A stretch of 47,233 nucleotides of DNA, taken from NCBI GenBank assembly GCA_041287335.1, contig JBEULM010000004.1:1-47233 (forward strand), written 5' to 3'. Position 1 is the stretch's first letter, and each line of letters starts with the position of its first letter. Shown piece by piece: positions 16,046 to 25,107 of the stretch. Below the pieces are notes generated by a model. That model saw only the letters and a list, made by a program, of their open reading frames with translations. It was not told where the DNA came from and searched no databases. The position numbers and the translations under genes are program-made. The stretch comes from Hydrogenobacter sp. (GTDB taxonomy: Bacteria > Aquificota > Aquificia > Aquificales > Aquificaceae).

Positions 16046-18245
16046 GGCTTCTAATCTACCGGGTGGTTGGTTTTCCAGATTAATTGGCTGTCCCGAAAGC
16101 TATGCGGAACCTATTGAGTTATACAAAAGGTTAAAAGAGAGAGGAATGACCTTTGTGACCATAACGGATCACAACACTATACAAGGCGTGTTGGAGATAG
16201 CTCATCTGCCCGACGTATTCATAAGTTGCGAATACACTGTAGAGTTCCCCGATGAAGAGGCGAAGGTGCATGTGATAGCTTACGGCATAGAAGAGAAGCA
16301 CCATATAGATCTGATGAAGATCAGACAAAATATATACGAATTTGTTTCATATTTAAAAGAAAACAGCATACCGCACACTCTCGCTCACCCTCTTTACTCG
16401 GTGCAGGGAACTAAGATAACCAGAAGGCTAATAGATAAGATGGCTCTTCTCTTTGACAGCTGGGAAGTGATAAACGGTACCAGAGGAACCAACATACGGA
16501 GCATAGAAGAAAACATAGCTAAGCTTTATAGCGGATGGGACAGAATAAGGGAGCTTGAAGAAAGGTACAGGATTAAATCTTTCAGGAGCAGAGAAAATAT
16601 AAGCTTCACCGCTGGATCTGACGATCACGGAGGAATGGATGTAGGGAGGACTTGGACGCAGGTGGAAGGTGTAAGAGACGTGAGGGATTTTTTGAAGGGT
16701 ATATTGGAAGGGAAAACACATGTAGGGACAGAAAAACTCGGTGAAGAAAGACTCATTAACATGATATCAAGGGTGGGTTACGAATACGTAAAGAGGCACT
16801 ATAATATACCAGCGGAGATAAATAGCATACTTGATCACATTTTTATGTACCAAGAAAATCCAGCCATAGATTTGGGACTTAGATACCTCTTAGGTTTCAA
16901 CGTGGAAAGAACGAAGCTGGTCAAAGAAATTATGGAAAGTCTTCCTTTCATTACGCTAAAGAGGTTTCAACAGAAGCGATCCCTTCGCGAACTTGCGGAG
17001 CTGGTTCTTTCCCTCCCTTTCTACGCTTTTCCTGCTTTCGTAAAGTATGCACAAAAGAGGGAGGAAAATAAGATAGAAGCTTTAGCAAAAGAGTTTGGCA
17101 TAAGCTTGAGGAGAAATACAAAAGTTGCTTACTTTACGGATACTTATTGGGATGTGAATGGGGTTGCACGCACAGCCAATATAATGAGATCTTTAGCCTC
17201 AGAAGAGGATCTTCCCTTTCATTTTTTTACATGCTCCAAAAAAGCCCTGGAGGAAGAAAACTTTACATCCCTTAAAGCTCGTGTGGAGTTTGCTGTGCCT
17301 TTTTACGAAGAGATCAAAATGGGGATACCTTCTTTTACCCAGCTTGTTGAGTTTTTGGAAAAAGGAGAGTTCACCGGTGTTCATATCGCCACACCGGGTC
17401 CACTGGGTATAATGGCTTTTCTTGCAGGTAAGATCCTAAGACTTAGGATAACCATCGCTTTCCACACAGATCTACCAACCTATGCAAGAATATACACTCA
17501 AGACGAAGATCTGGAAAACATACTCTGGAAAATTTTTGTTTTTCTCGCTAACAGCTCAGACAGATGTTTTGTTCCTTCGGAACACTACAGAAAAACTCTA
17601 ATAATTAAAGGTGCAAATCCTTCAAAGCTATCCCTATTTAGGCGGGGTATAGATACTGAGCTTTTCTCACCCGACAGAAGGGAGGAGGGCTTTTGGAGTG
17701 CAAGACTCGGCAAAAGGGTAAGCAAAGTTATCCTTTATGTGGGAAGGGTCGCAAAGGAGAAGAATCTGGACACCTTCTTGTACGTTGCCAAATGTCTTCC
17801 TCAAGAAACCTTTGTAGTAGTCGGAGATGGTCCATACAGAAAGGAACTTGAAAAGAAAAAGCCAAAGAACGTACACTTTGTAGGGTACATGAAAGGTGAG
17901 GAACTTGCCAAAGCTTACGCCAGCTCTCATCTCTTTCTATTCCCCTCAGAAACGGAGACTTATGCACAGGTAGTTTTGGAGGCTATGGCTTGCGCTATTC
18001 CTGTAGTTGTTAGCTCAAAAGGTGCTTCCCACGAACATGTGGATGATGGGCTAAATGGCTTTATAGCCACGAGTAAAGAAGACTATGTGAAAAAAGTGGA
18101 ACTCCTACTTTCGGATGAGGGGCTATACAGGATGGTGTCTGCGGAGGCTTTAAGGAAAGCAAAAAGCCTTGACATGAAAAAAACCTACCTTGACTATATG
18201 TACGCAATAGCAGGTTTAGGAAGGCTTGTATATGAAAGTTATTGA
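16002..18245 (+). CDS. Fusion of a PHP phosphoesterase domain and a GT4 glycosyltransferase
   Basis: 747 residues from the ATG at 16002, which has AAGGAGG at 15985-15991. Residues about 5-270 are a PHP domain with its metal site complete: DLHLHS (His 11, 13), TDHNT, CEYTVE, LAHPLY and GSDDHGG. After a helical linker (about 270-365), residues about 370-745 form a GT-B fold of family GT4: VAYFTDTYWDVNGVART, FHTDLPTYARIY, ILYVGRVAKEKNLD and the E-x7-E motif in SETETYAQVVLEAM. Resembles enzymes placing sugars on diacylglycerol or phosphatidylinositol. The PHP part could hydrolyse a phosphate ester in the same pathway. Overlaps both neighbours. Confidence 0.88.
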   Translation: MRNFLAKADLHLHSKASNLPGGWFSRLIGCPESYAEPIELYKRLKERGMTFVTITDHNTIQGVLEIAHLPDVFISCEYTVEFPDEEAKVHVIAYGIEEKHHIDLMKIRQNIYEFVSYLKENSIPHTLAHPLYSVQGTKITRRLIDKMALLFDSWEVINGTRGTNIRSIEENIAKLYSGWDRIRELEERYRIKSFRSRENISFTAGSDDHGGMDVGRTWTQVEGVRDVRDFLKGILEGKTHVGTEKLGEERLINMISRVGYEYVKRHYNIPAEINSILDHIFMYQENPAIDLGLRYLLGFNVERTKLVKEIMESLPFITLKRFQQKRSLRELAELVLSLPFYAFPAFVKYAQKREENKIEALAKEFGISLRRNTKVAYFTDTYWDVNGVARTANIMRSLASEEDLPFHFFTCSKKALEEENFTSLKARVEFAVPFYEEIKMGIPSFTQLVEFLEKGEFTGVHIATPGPLGIMAFLAGKILRLRITIAFHTDLPTYARIYTQDEDLENILWKIFVFLANSSDRCFVPSEHYRKTLIIKGANPSKLSLFRRGIDTELFSPDRREEGFWSARLGKRVSKVILYVGRVAKEKNLDTFLYVAKCLPQETFVVVGDGPYRKELEKKKPKNVHFVGYMKGEELAKAYASSHLFLFPSETETYAQVVLEAMACAIPVVVSSKGASHEHVDDGLNGFIATSKEDYVKKVELLLSDEGLYRMVSAEALRKAKSLDMKKTYLDYMYAIAGLGRLVYESY

Positions 18246-19344
18246 TGTGACGCCTTACTTTCATTCCAAAAGTGGTGGTATAAGAAGGTATCTTTTAGAA
18301 AAGTCAAAATACCTAAGCGATAAACCTGTAGAACACGCGATGATCCTGCCGGGAAAAGAGAGGAAGGAATATTACATTTACTCCACTAAGGTTTACCAGA
18401 TACCTTCTTTCCCCATTCCTATGAGCGGTGGGTACAGATTTTTCAGTAGCTTAAAGTGTATAAAAGACATAATAAGGCTTGAAAAACCTGACATAGTGGA
18501 GCTTCAAGGTACTTACCTTCCTATAACATCTCTTTTATCTGAAGACTACAGGCTTGTAGCATTTTATCATGCGGATGTAAGAACGGATGCCTCTTTAATA
18601 CCAATACCTGAAAAGTTTAGAAAAAAGCTCATTGACTATACAATTATAAAAAAGCTCTCAAAGGCGGACATAGTTATTACACCGTCAAAGAAACAGGAAG
18701 AGTTCTTGAGGAATTATTACCTTGAGAATGTTATTACCGTAAATCTGGGCGTTGACACAGAAACCTTCAATCCATCAAAAAGAAACCCCTACATAAATAC
18801 ACTACTCGGAGTAAAGGAAAACACTTTTAAGGTCATATATGTTGGTAGGCTCTCGCCTGAAAAAAACATAGACATACTTCTTGAGATAATCAGCCTTTTA
18901 GACCCTACCTTCTTCCACTTTATAATAGCAGGAGATGGTCCCTTAAGAAGAAGAGTAGAAAATTTCGTAAAAAGACAACCTAATGTCACCTATCTGGGTT
19001 ATGTATCTGATATAGAATGGTTGGCTCAGCTTTATGCGAGTTCAGACCTGTTCCTTTCGGCGTCTTATTCTGAGACTTACGGGCTTTCTTTTTTGGAAGC
19101 GCAAGCATGTGGATGCATTCTTGTAGCACCTGACATGGACCTTGAGACCCAACCCTTTAAAGAGTTCTTGGTCAAAGATCTAAAAGTGGAGAGCTTTTAC
19201 GAAGCTATAGTAAGAGCCGTCAATTGCCAAAGCTTCAATGTTAGGCAGGCACTGAGCCAGCACATAAGAGAAAATTTCTCCTGGGACAAAACCTTCAGTA
19301 AGCTCTTGGACATTTACAACGGTATCCTCTCCAGAGTGATTTAA
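18232..19344 (+). CDS. GT4 glycosyltransferase
   Basis: 370 residues from the ATG at 18232 (AGGAAGG 7 nt upstream), overlapping the previous gene by 14 bp. Domain order is that of GT4: the N-terminal SGGIRRYLLEKSKYL, the mid-protein hinge VNLGVDTETFNPSKRN, IYVGRLSPEKNIDILLEI and the E-x7-E in SETYGLSFLEAQACG. No membrane segment. Third gene of a tight set behind a Pho-type box, it would add a second sugar to the product of the PHP::GT4 enzyme, if both act on one lipid; that is inference. An intrinsic terminator follows at 19445-19470. Confidence 0.88.
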   Translation: MKVIDVTPYFHSKSGGIRRYLLEKSKYLSDKPVEHAMILPGKERKEYYIYSTKVYQIPSFPIPMSGGYRFFSSLKCIKDIIRLEKPDIVELQGTYLPITSLLSEDYRLVAFYHADVRTDASLIPIPEKFRKKLIDYTIIKKLSKADIVITPSKKQEEFLRNYYLENVITVNLGVDTETFNPSKRNPYINTLLGVKENTFKVIYVGRLSPEKNIDILLEIISLLDPTFFHFIIAGDGPLRRRVENFVKRQPNVTYLGYVSDIEWLAQLYASSDLFLSASYSETYGLSFLEAQACGCILVAPDMDLETQPFKEFLVKDLKVESFYEAIVRAVNCQSFNVRQALSQHIRENFSWDKTFSKLLDIYNGILSRVI

Positions 19345-19406
19345 GATCGCTATCCTTCCCTTGACATATGAGTTATTTTGTGTTACTTTTATTATAAATT
19401 AACTCA

Positions 19407-20531
19407 TTAGAAGTGTCCTTCGTGTGGCACCTCGTGCGCCATCTGACCCCTGCGGGGGTCTTCCTTTTTTAAAAGGTTTAGCACACTGCTTATCTTTTCC
19501 TGCAGTTGTCTTTCTGTGCTGGCTACTACATTTATGTGACCCATCTTCCTCCTTTCTCTCTTTTCCTTTCCATACCAGTAAAGTTTCGTTCCTTCAACGG
19601 ATAACACGCTATCCAGATCTATGTCTTCTAAGGACACTCCAAGAAGGTTTATCATACCTGCAGGTACTTTAAGATCCGTGGAACCCAAAGGGAGATTTGT
19701 AATGGATCTGAGCAGGTTTTCAAACTGGGAAGTGTAGCATCCGTCTAAGGTATAGTGCCCGCTGTTGTGGGGTCTTGGTGCCATCTCGTTTATAAGGATT
19801 CTTCCATCTTCGCACAAAAAGAATTCAACTGCGAGGAGTCCCACAATTTTTAGATCGGACATTAGAGACAGAAGAATATCTTCAGCTTCCTTTAGCTTTA
19901 AGTTTCCCGTGTAGTTATAAAGAAGCACTCCCTTATCATGATAATTTATAGTAAGTGGGTAGATCTTTGTTTTACCCTTTTTGTCCCTGACTCCTATGAG
20001 CGAAAACTCAAGGAGGAAATTTATTAACTTTTCTATAAGGAATTTCTCATCTTTGGGATGATTTTTCAATACATCTTCTACTTGTGAAGGATCTTCTATT
20101 CTGTACTGCCCCTTTCCATCGTAGCCGAGTTTTTCAGATTTTATAATCGCTGGAAGTCCAAATTTGATAAGTTCAATGGAAAGATCTTGAGCTTTTGCAA
20201 AGCTAAATTCAGCAGTAGGATAACCCATCTTCCTATAGAACTTTTTTTCCTCTATTCTGCTCTTTTTAAGTCTCAGCACATCGGGTGAAGGCAAAAGGAT
20301 GTCAGATACCGCATCTATAAGGGATTCATCTATGTGTTCAAATTCGTAGGTTATCACGTCACAGCTGTTTACAAAAGCTTTTATCTGGTCTGGTGTAAAG
20401 GATGCATCCGCTACCCTGCAAGCTGGTGCGCCTTTTTCCTTGTCAAGAACATAAAACTCAAAGCCAAGCTTTCTTCCTTCAAGGATAGTCATCCACCCAA
20501 GTTGACCACCTCCGAGGATACCGACCTTCAT
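19407..20531 (-). CDS. purK: N5-carboxyaminoimidazole ribonucleotide synthase
   Basis: 374 residues. An N-terminal nucleotide-binding part (GGGQLGWMTILEGRKLG) is followed by an ATP-grasp domain with IKSEKLGYDGKGQYRI, LAVEFFLCEDGRILINEMAPRPHNSGHYT. Converts AIR plus bicarbonate and ATP to N5-CAIR in purine synthesis. The C-terminal tail (EDPRRGQMAHEVPHEGHF) reads antisense through the terminator of the convergent GT4 gene and looks like a late extension. The start ATG overlaps the stop of frdA/sdhA by one base, giving a frdA-purK pair. Confidence 0.93.
   Translation of the reverse strand: MKVGILGGGQLGWMTILEGRKLGFEFYVLDKEKGAPACRVADASFTPDQIKAFVNSCDVITYEFEHIDESLIDAVSDILLPSPDVLRLKKSRIEEKKFYRKMGYPTAEFSFAKAQDLSIELIKFGLPAIIKSEKLGYDGKGQYRIEDPSQVEDVLKNHPKDEKFLIEKLINFLLEFSLIGVRDKKGKTKIYPLTINYHDKGVLLYNYTGNLKLKEAEDILLSLMSDLKIVGLLAVEFFLCEDGRILINEMAPRPHNSGHYTLDGCYTSQFENLLRSITNLPLGSTDLKVPAGMINLLGVSLEDIDLDSVLSVEGTKLYWYGKEKRERRKMGHINVVASTERQLQEKISSVLNLLKKEDPRRGQMAHEVPHEGHF
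19445..19470 (+). terminator. Intrinsic terminator of the GT4 operon, inside the purK 3' end
   Basis: GACCCC (19445-19450), loop TGCG, GGGGTC (19455-19460), then TTCCTTTTTT. It is a 6-bp GC-rich stem with a T-run on the plus strand, 100 bp after the GT4 stop. It lies within the antisense coding sequence for the purK C-terminal tail. Confidence 0.75.
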
Positions 20532-22237
20532 CAGTACTTCCTCTCAGCTGGCTGATATTTGAGGATTTTCACAGGAATGTACTCTAATGTAAGCTTTTCT
20601 CCCTCCTGCCTTATCAAGGTGTGCTTTAGGAAGTTCTCATCATCCCTTTCAGGATAGTCTTCCCTGTAATGTCCTCCTCTTGATTCCCTTCTGTGAAGCC
20701 CAGCATAGGCTACAGCTCTCGCAATCTCTAACATGTTCCTAAGTTCCATGAGTTCCACGAGATTTGTGTTAAATATCTTTGATTTGTCTATCACAGGCAC
20801 CCTTTTCCATCTTTCTATAAGTTCGGAAAGTTCTTCATAGGCTGAGAGGAGCGATCTTTCATCTCTGAATATACCCATCTTTTCCCACGTTATCTCTCCC
20901 ATTCTCCTTCTTATGTGAGCAAGCTTTTCAGTACCTTCCCTTTTCATAAGCTTTTGTATGTATTCTGTACCTGCCTTTTCCTCACCTTTGGTTACTGGTA
21001 AGTAATCCGTATATCTGGCGTATTCCCTAACCGCTATACCGCAGAACTTACCGAAAACCAAAAGTTCTATGAGGGAATTTCCACCAAGTCTGTTAGCTCC
21101 GTGTACAGATACGCACGCGGACTCACCTACCGCATAAAGTCCTTCAAGAGGTGTGGAGGATGTTATGTAGTTCTCTACATGTATACCTCCCATACAGTAG
21201 TGAGCGCTCGGTCTTATAGGAACAAGGTCACTAACAGGATCTACACCTTCAAAATCTATCGCAAGCTGACGTACCTGAGGAAGTTTCTCTTTTATTTTCT
21301 CTTCTCCGAGATGTCTCAAGTCAAGATAAACGTACGCGGATGTCCCTTCCCCTACACCTCTACCTTCTCTTATTTCGTATTCTATAGCTCTTGAGACCAT
21401 ATCTCTGGGTGCAAGCTCCATCTTCTCCGGCGCATAGCGTTGCATAAAGCGTTCACCGAGCTTATTCAGAAGGTATCCACCTTCACCTCTACAGGCTTCT
21501 GATAGAAGTATGCCTGTTTTGGCAAGCCCGGTAGGATGAAACTGGATGAACTCTATATCCTTAAGAGGTACTCCGTTGCGCAGAGCGACCGCCACTCCGT
21601 CACCTGTATTACCTACCGCATTTGTGCTTCTCTGCCAGTATATCCTCGCAAAACCTCCCGTCGCTATAACAACCGCTTTAGCCCCCAGCGTTAGTACCTC
21701 ACCGTTTTTTATATCATAAAGGCTTACACCCTTTACCCTTTGACCGTTGTGTAAAATATCAATTAGGAAGAATTCATTATAAAAGTCTATGTTTTCCTTG
21801 GAAAGAGCCTGTTCAAAAAGGGTGTGTAGCAGGACGTGACCTGTCCTATCCGCAGAATACACCGTTCTGGGAAAAGAAGCCCCTCCAAATGGTCTTTGAG
21901 CTATCCTGCCATCGGGAAGCCTTGAAAAAGGTACACCCCACCTGTCAAGCTCATATATAACATCCGGAGCATTTTCGCACATAAAGAAAACAGCATCCTG
22001 ATCAGCAAGAAAATCCGAACCTTTTATGGTATCATAAGCGTGCATCTGTGGACTATCATCCTTTATAACATTCCCGAGCGCCGCGTTGACCCCTCCTTGT
22101 GCAGCACCTGTGTGGGAGCGTGTAGGGTAAACCTTTGAAACTACTGCGACCTTTATGTTTGTATCCCTCGCACACTCTATGGCTGTGCGAAGCCCTGCAC
22201 CACCTGCACCAACAATTACCACATCGTAAGCTTTCAT
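20531..22237 (-). CDS. Succinate dehydrogenase / fumarate reductase flavoprotein subunit
   Basis: 568 residues, the usual length. FAD-binding VIVGAGGAGLRTAIE at the N-terminus; SRSHTGAAQGGVNAALGN contains the His that carries covalent FAD in the family; later FHPTGL, MGGIHV and GRGVGEG segments and the capping domain are all present. In Aquificales running the reductive TCA cycle this would act as fumarate reductase. No iron-sulfur (SdhB/FrdB) or membrane subunit gene is adjacent; it is followed instead by purK. Whether it is SdhA or FrdA cannot be decided here. Confidence 0.92.
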   Translation of the reverse strand: MKAYDVVIVGAGGAGLRTAIECARDTNIKVAVVSKVYPTRSHTGAAQGGVNAALGNVIKDDSPQMHAYDTIKGSDFLADQDAVFFMCENAPDVIYELDRWGVPFSRLPDGRIAQRPFGGASFPRTVYSADRTGHVLLHTLFEQALSKENIDFYNEFFLIDILHNGQRVKGVSLYDIKNGEVLTLGAKAVVIATGGFARIYWQRSTNAVGNTGDGVAVALRNGVPLKDIEFIQFHPTGLAKTGILLSEACRGEGGYLLNKLGERFMQRYAPEKMELAPRDMVSRAIEYEIREGRGVGEGTSAYVYLDLRHLGEEKIKEKLPQVRQLAIDFEGVDPVSDLVPIRPSAHYCMGGIHVENYITSSTPLEGLYAVGESACVSVHGANRLGGNSLIELLVFGKFCGIAVREYARYTDYLPVTKGEEKAGTEYIQKLMKREGTEKLAHIRRRMGEITWEKMGIFRDERSLLSAYEELSELIERWKRVPVIDKSKIFNTNLVELMELRNMLEIARAVAYAGLHRRESRGGHYREDYPERDDENFLKHTLIRQEGEKLTLEYIPVKILKYQPAERKY

Positions 22238-22272
22238 GATAGCAATAATTTTAACCTACCTGATAGAAGGTA

Positions 22273-22926
22273 TCAGATGATCTTCAGCACATAAAAGGTG
22301 AGAACGAGACAAGCTAAAAATATGATAGCTCCGTAGGTTTTATAGAGCCACGTGTGTGTTCTGTAATAACCTGCGTCCACCTGTCTTATAGTCCTGTAAA
22401 AGTTTATTGTACCTATTATGAGTGTAAATAGTCCTACGAGTATTATAAATACGCCGATACCTACAAGGGTACGGTGATCACCTCTCAGGTGTATGTTAAA
22501 AACTCTCTCAAGCTGTTCCAAAAAGAACTCAAATTTCTCAATGACAAAGCCAAAGACTATAAGAGCTATGGAAGTCCTTATCCAAGCTAAAAAGGTTCTT
22601 TCTGCAGCCATATAAATTCTCGGATCAGTAACCTCCTTTGAAGACACTTCTATACCTCCTTCTATGTATTTTATGTCAAAGTAAAAGGTGAGTATACCTG
22701 CAACGATCAAGAACGTACCAACTATGGACAAAACAATAGCTACATGTTCCAAAAGTACGGATACATGTATCTTCTGCGTTATGTCCGCAAATACCTCTAA
22801 CTTCCTTAAGAAAACTGCAAAAGACAACGTATATAAGGAGAACCTTATGTAGCCAAGGTAAGTCCTCTCAACGGACATGTATATGCGGGCATCCTTAGCC
22901 GACGGTAAACTTTTGGCTATTAGCAT
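22273..22926 (-). CDS. Tandem DUF202 membrane protein
   Basis: 217 residues built from two copies of DUF202. Copy one begins DARIYMSVERTYLGYIRFSL (about residue 12), copy two DPRIYMAAERTFLAWIRTSI (about residue 101). Each is followed by two to three membrane helices, and a last helix closes the protein. DUF202 (YidH-like) usually occurs as single 100-130-residue proteins and also as the membrane part of VTC-type proteins; function is not established. Copy one has diverged from the consensus (LGYIRFSLYTLSFAV). It lies 35 bp upstream of the frdA/sdhA gene. Confidence 0.75.
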   Translation of the reverse strand: MLIAKSLPSAKDARIYMSVERTYLGYIRFSLYTLSFAVFLRKLEVFADITQKIHVSVLLEHVAIVLSIVGTFLIVAGILTFYFDIKYIEGGIEVSSKEVTDPRIYMAAERTFLAWIRTSIALIVFGFVIEKFEFFLEQLERVFNIHLRGDHRTLVGIGVFIILVGLFTLIIGTINFYRTIRQVDAGYYRTHTWLYKTYGAIIFLACLVLTFYVLKII

Positions 22927-22943
22927 CTATCCTTATATTATAA

Positions 22944-23762
22944 TCAAAAGTTAGTTATGACGAGCTCTTTCACCTTGCCTCTCTTATCACCCATACAGTT
23001 TATAGGTCTGCTCACATAAACTTCTCTTATATAAAATAGGGAGTATAGCTTTATGATAAAATCCGTACAAGAGTTGGAAACTACTGTAAAAACACCCATG
23101 CGAGAAAGTTCAAGGCAAATGTCTCTCAGATCAGTGTGATCTTTTTCGGAAAAACCTCCCGTATAATAGGATGTGAACGAGGAAGTCTTTGAAAGTGGAT
23201 AGTAGGGCGGATCAAAGTAAACCAAATCCTCACCTTCCACCCTTTTAACCACTCTCCTAAAGTCTTCACACTTTATTTCAGCAATCTGCAGGGCTTTGCT
23301 GACTGCTAAAAGATTTTCCGCATCAAAGATTTTGGGGTTTTTGTATCTGCCGAAGGGTACATTAAATTTACCCTTGGCGTTAACCCTGTAAAGACCGTTG
23401 TAACAAGTCCTGTTGAGGTATATAAATCTGGATGCCCTTTCCGGGAGCGATAGTTTTTTTCCATCCTTTTCTCTCAGCTCGTAAAAAAGTTCTTTACTGT
23501 ATGGCATATCTGAGAGCAAGCTTATCACTTCCTTTACGTGATCCCTTACCGCTATGTAAGTGTCTATAAGTTCACAGTTTGCATCGGACAGAAATGCCTT
23601 CTTTATTTTACCTTCTTTAAATAGGTGGAAGAATACCGCACCGCTTCCCAAGAAAGGTTCGTGGTAGCTTTCAAACCTTCTTGGAAAGAACTTGCAAAGC
23701 TCATGCACCCACCTTGATTTTCCACCGGCCCATTTAAGGAAGGGTTTAGGGATCTGTCTCAC
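22944..23762 (-). CDS. Orphan Dam-type DNA adenine methyltransferase
   Basis: 272 residues. The D12-class N6-adenine methylase motifs are in order: FLKWAGGKSRW (SAM-binding region), HEPFLGSGAVFFHL (motif I), and VYFDPPYYPLSKTSSFT (motif IV DPPY). The SKTSSFTSYYTGGF segment is typical of Dam/DpnM enzymes recognising GATC; the target is inference. No restriction endonuclease gene is adjacent, so it looks like a solitary regulatory or repair-linked methylase. The GTG start at 23762 overlaps the end of purB by 17 bp. Confidence 0.85.
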   Translation of the reverse strand: MRQIPKPFLKWAGGKSRWVHELCKFFPRRFESYHEPFLGSGAVFFHLFKEGKIKKAFLSDANCELIDTYIAVRDHVKEVISLLSDMPYSKELFYELREKDGKKLSLPERASRFIYLNRTCYNGLYRVNAKGKFNVPFGRYKNPKIFDAENLLAVSKALQIAEIKCEDFRRVVKRVEGEDLVYFDPPYYPLSKTSSFTSYYTGGFSEKDHTDLRDICLELSRMGVFTVVSNSCTDFIIKLYSLFYIREVYVSRPINCMGDKRGKVKELVITNF

Positions 23763-25059
23763 CGAACACTTTTCTGTATATGTAATCTATGTTTTTCAAA
23801 AAACTCTTGGGATCTGTGGCTTCACGTATTTGGCTATCATCAAGAAGTTTTATTACCTCTTCATCTTTGAGAAGTACCTCTTCAAAGGATACCCCCTCTT
23901 TCCAGCTTTTCATAGCACACCTTTGGACTATATCGTAAGCTTTATCCCTTGCAAGTCCTTTGTCCATAAGCTTCACGAGGATTTTGGAAGAAGCGTAGAG
24001 CTTGTGAGACAGCTCCATATTTTTTAGCATTCTATCCGTATTTACTACAAGACCCTTCAGGATCTCCAGGAAAAGGTTCAGCATGTAATCAAGAGCTATG
24101 GTAGCATCTGGGAATATGATCCTTTCGGCAGATGAGTGGGATATGTCCCTTTCGTGCCACAAAACCATGTTTTCAATAGCTACAAAAAGGTTTGCCCTCA
24201 CAACCCTTGCAAGACCACATATACGTTCCGAATGTATGGGATTTTTCTTGTGTGGCATAGCTGAAGATCCACGCTGTCCTTCCGTAAAGGGTTCCTGGAG
24301 TTCCAGAACTTCCGTCCTTTGCAGGTGTCTTATTTCAGTGGCGAACTTCTCAAGGGATGTGGCACAGCAGGCAAGCGCATACATAACATCCGCATGCCTG
24401 TCTCGGTGAACTACCTGAGTGCTTGCGGGTTCAGCCTTAAGCCCCAATTCTCCGAGAGCAAGTTCTTCAACAGCTGGATCAAGGTTAGAGTACGTTCCTA
24501 CAGCACCGGAAAGCTTACCGAAAGATACGCTTTCATACGCTCTCAGTAGCCTTTCCCTGTTTCTCCTCATTTCGTCATACCACACAGCGAACTTTATACC
24601 TAAGGTTGTTGGTTCAGCATGTACACCGTGAGTCCTTCCCATCATGATCGTGTTTTTATATTCGAAGGATAACCTTTTTAGTTCTTCAAGTACTTTATCT
24701 ATATCTTCAAGCAGTATAGTAAGAGCTTCTCTCATCTGCAGAGCAAGAGCTGTATCCACGATATCCGAAGATGTCAATCCCATATGAAAGTAGTGAGAGT
24801 AAGAAGGTATCTGCTCAGATATAGCTGAGATAAAGGCAAGAACGTCGTGTTTATAAATCCTTTCGTACTCTTTGATCTTCTCAACTACTTTATCATCAAT
24901 ATGGGTTTTGCCTTTTATCTCCCCGAATGCTTCCTGTGGAATCTTGCCAAGTTTTGTCCAGGCGTTGCAGACGGCAAGTTCTACATCAAGCCACTTTTTA
25001 AACTTATTTACCTCAGACCAGACCTTTCCCATCTCTTCTCTTGTGTATCTTTCTATCAT
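23746..25059 (-). CDS. purB: Adenylosuccinate lyase
   Basis: 437 residues. Fumarase/aspartase superfamily with HYFHMGLTSSDIVDTA (catalytic His region), MGRTHGVHAEPTT and the signature GSSAMPHKKNP. Cleaves SAICAR and adenylosuccinate to release fumarate. No Shine-Dalgarno precedes the ATG, and the divergent nnr gene begins only 48 bp away, so the promoter is close to or overlapping the start. Its 3' end overlaps the Dam gene. Confidence 0.95.
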   Translation of the reverse strand: MIERYTREEMGKVWSEVNKFKKWLDVELAVCNAWTKLGKIPQEAFGEIKGKTHIDDKVVEKIKEYERIYKHDVLAFISAISEQIPSYSHYFHMGLTSSDIVDTALALQMREALTILLEDIDKVLEELKRLSFEYKNTIMMGRTHGVHAEPTTLGIKFAVWYDEMRRNRERLLRAYESVSFGKLSGAVGTYSNLDPAVEELALGELGLKAEPASTQVVHRDRHADVMYALACCATSLEKFATEIRHLQRTEVLELQEPFTEGQRGSSAMPHKKNPIHSERICGLARVVRANLFVAIENMVLWHERDISHSSAERIIFPDATIALDYMLNLFLEILKGLVVNTDRMLKNMELSHKLYASSKILVKLMDKGLARDKAYDIVQRCAMKSWKEGVSFEEVLLKDEEVIKLLDDSQIREATDPKSFLKNIDYIYRKVFGETDP

Positions 25060-25107
25060 AAATACTATCTTACAGGAAAAGTGCGGTAACGAACTAAAAT
25101 TATAACT

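Noticed and set aside
22260-22274. TGATA-GAAGG-TATCA as an FNR-like site for the flavoprotein gene
   Set aside because: The half-sites are separated by 5 bp with the wrong geometry, and it overlaps the stop of the DUF202 gene; there is no promoter next to it that it would control.
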